Shown here: one piece after another, positions 6,527 through 6,854 of the stretch
Layout: every line of letters begins with the position of its first letter
How positions within the stretch are numbered: the first letter of the stretch is position 1
Assembly: GCA_946478675.1 (NCBI GenBank)
Contig: CAMLEF010000256.1
Location: 1-6,854 of the forward strand
Direction: 5' to 3'
From: an uncultured Flavobacteriales bacterium
GTDB taxonomy: Bacteria > Bacteroidota > Bacteroidia > Palsa-965
Length of the DNA stretch: 6,854 nucleotides
Position numbers and translations under genes: made by a program
The notes under the pieces: model-generated
Seen by the model: only the letters and a program-made list of their open reading frames with translations
Told to the model about the DNA's origin: nothing
The model's database searches: none

Positions 6527-6854
6527 ATGAAACGAATTCTCACCGCGTTGTTCTGTGTTGCGGGCCTCTACCTGGCTGCTCAGACCACGCTTCCGACCTC
6601 GTGGAGCTTCACGACCACCACTTTTCCCAATGGATGGACGGCTTCCGGCAACACTTATTACACAGGCTCCGGCAACACGCCCCCGGCCTGTAAATTTGAC
6701 GGTACCGGCGATTGGGTACAGATCTATTTCGCAGGCGCTCCCGGCCCGCTGACGTATTACATTGCCGGCAACAGCTTTGCGGGCGGTACGTTCGACGTGC
6801 AGGAATCGGTGAACGGCACCACGTGGACCACGCTGCACTCGTTCAACGACGTAA
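6527..6854 (+). CDS. Exported protein, N-terminal part only (runs off window)
   Basis: The reading frame from ATG 6527 stays open to the window end, giving 109 residues. It begins with a signal peptide (M-K-R-I-L-T-A-L-F followed by a hydrophobic stretch to L-A-A, likely cut before Gln19). The mature part is rich in Gly, Thr, Ser and aromatics, with S-W-S-F-T-T near the start, then F-D-G-T-G-D-W-V-Q-I-Y-F, L-T-Y-Y-I-A-G-N-S-F and F-D-V-Q-E-S-V-N-G-T-T-W-T-T-L. This pattern resembles the beta-sandwich (jelly-roll-like) domains at the N-terminus of many Bacteroidota T9SS-secreted proteins. Any catalytic domain and sorting tail would lie beyond the window. It starts 79 nt after the receptor stop with no recognisable promoter in the gap, so co-transcription with the receptor is plausible. 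An in-frame ATG at 6512 is an alternative start adding five residues (M-K-K-E-P). Confidence 0.8.
   Translation, partial: MKRILTALFCVAGLYLAAQTTLPTSWSFTTTTFPNGWTASGNTYYTGSGNTPPACKFDGTGDWVQIYFAGAPGPLTYYIAGNSFAGGTFDVQESVNGTTWTTLHSFNDV

Noticed and set aside
5794..6543. 249-codon minus-strand open frame spanning the receptor end and the gap
   Set aside because: It is Arg-rich without recognisable motifs and overlaps the conserved receptor C-terminus and the start of the next exported gene.

Overview
The window comes from a Bacteroidota genome. The evidence is domain content and signals typical of that phylum: SprB-type repeats, two kinds of type IX secretion (T9SS) C-terminal signal, a TonB-dependent receptor with an N-terminal carboxypeptidase-regulatory-like domain, a TTG-N20-TAnnTTTG promoter, and mostly absent Shine-Dalgarno sequences. 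Base composition looks GC-rich for the phylum (third codon positions are often G or C), which would fit a free-living or environmental lineage. I cannot name a genus from sequence alone.

Layout, all on the + strand: (1) positions 1-2322, the 3' part of a large surface adhesin-like gene with seven tandem repeats of about 76 residues, two PKD-like domains and a type B T9SS sorting domain. (2) 2323-2544, a regulatory intergenic region with a weak hairpin after the stop, an AT-rich palindrome, a good Bacteroidota promoter at 2426-2457 and a leader of about 85 nt that may fold. (3) 2545-3447, a secreted 300-residue lamin-tail-domain protein with a type A T9SS tail. (4) 3448-3525, a short gap almost filled by a perfect 16-bp inverted repeat. 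(5) 3526-6447, a complete 973-codon TonB-dependent outer-membrane receptor. (6) 6448-6526, a short gap with a small hairpin. (7) 6527 to the window end, the start of another exported protein, cut off by the window edge.

Every gene encodes a cell-envelope or secreted product. The first is probably its own unit, a giant surface-anchored or gliding/adhesion-type protein. The lamin-tail protein, receptor and last gene lie close together on one strand and may form an uptake/secretion cluster, with secreted T9SS proteins acting outside the cell and the receptor importing a product. The strong palindrome between the first two of these may instead separate or differentially tune them. No SusD partner, CRISPR, RNA gene, insertion sequence or phage gene is visible. 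I see no convincing new system here. The most notable items are the very regular repeat architecture, the strong intergenic palindrome and the structured promoter/leader region.
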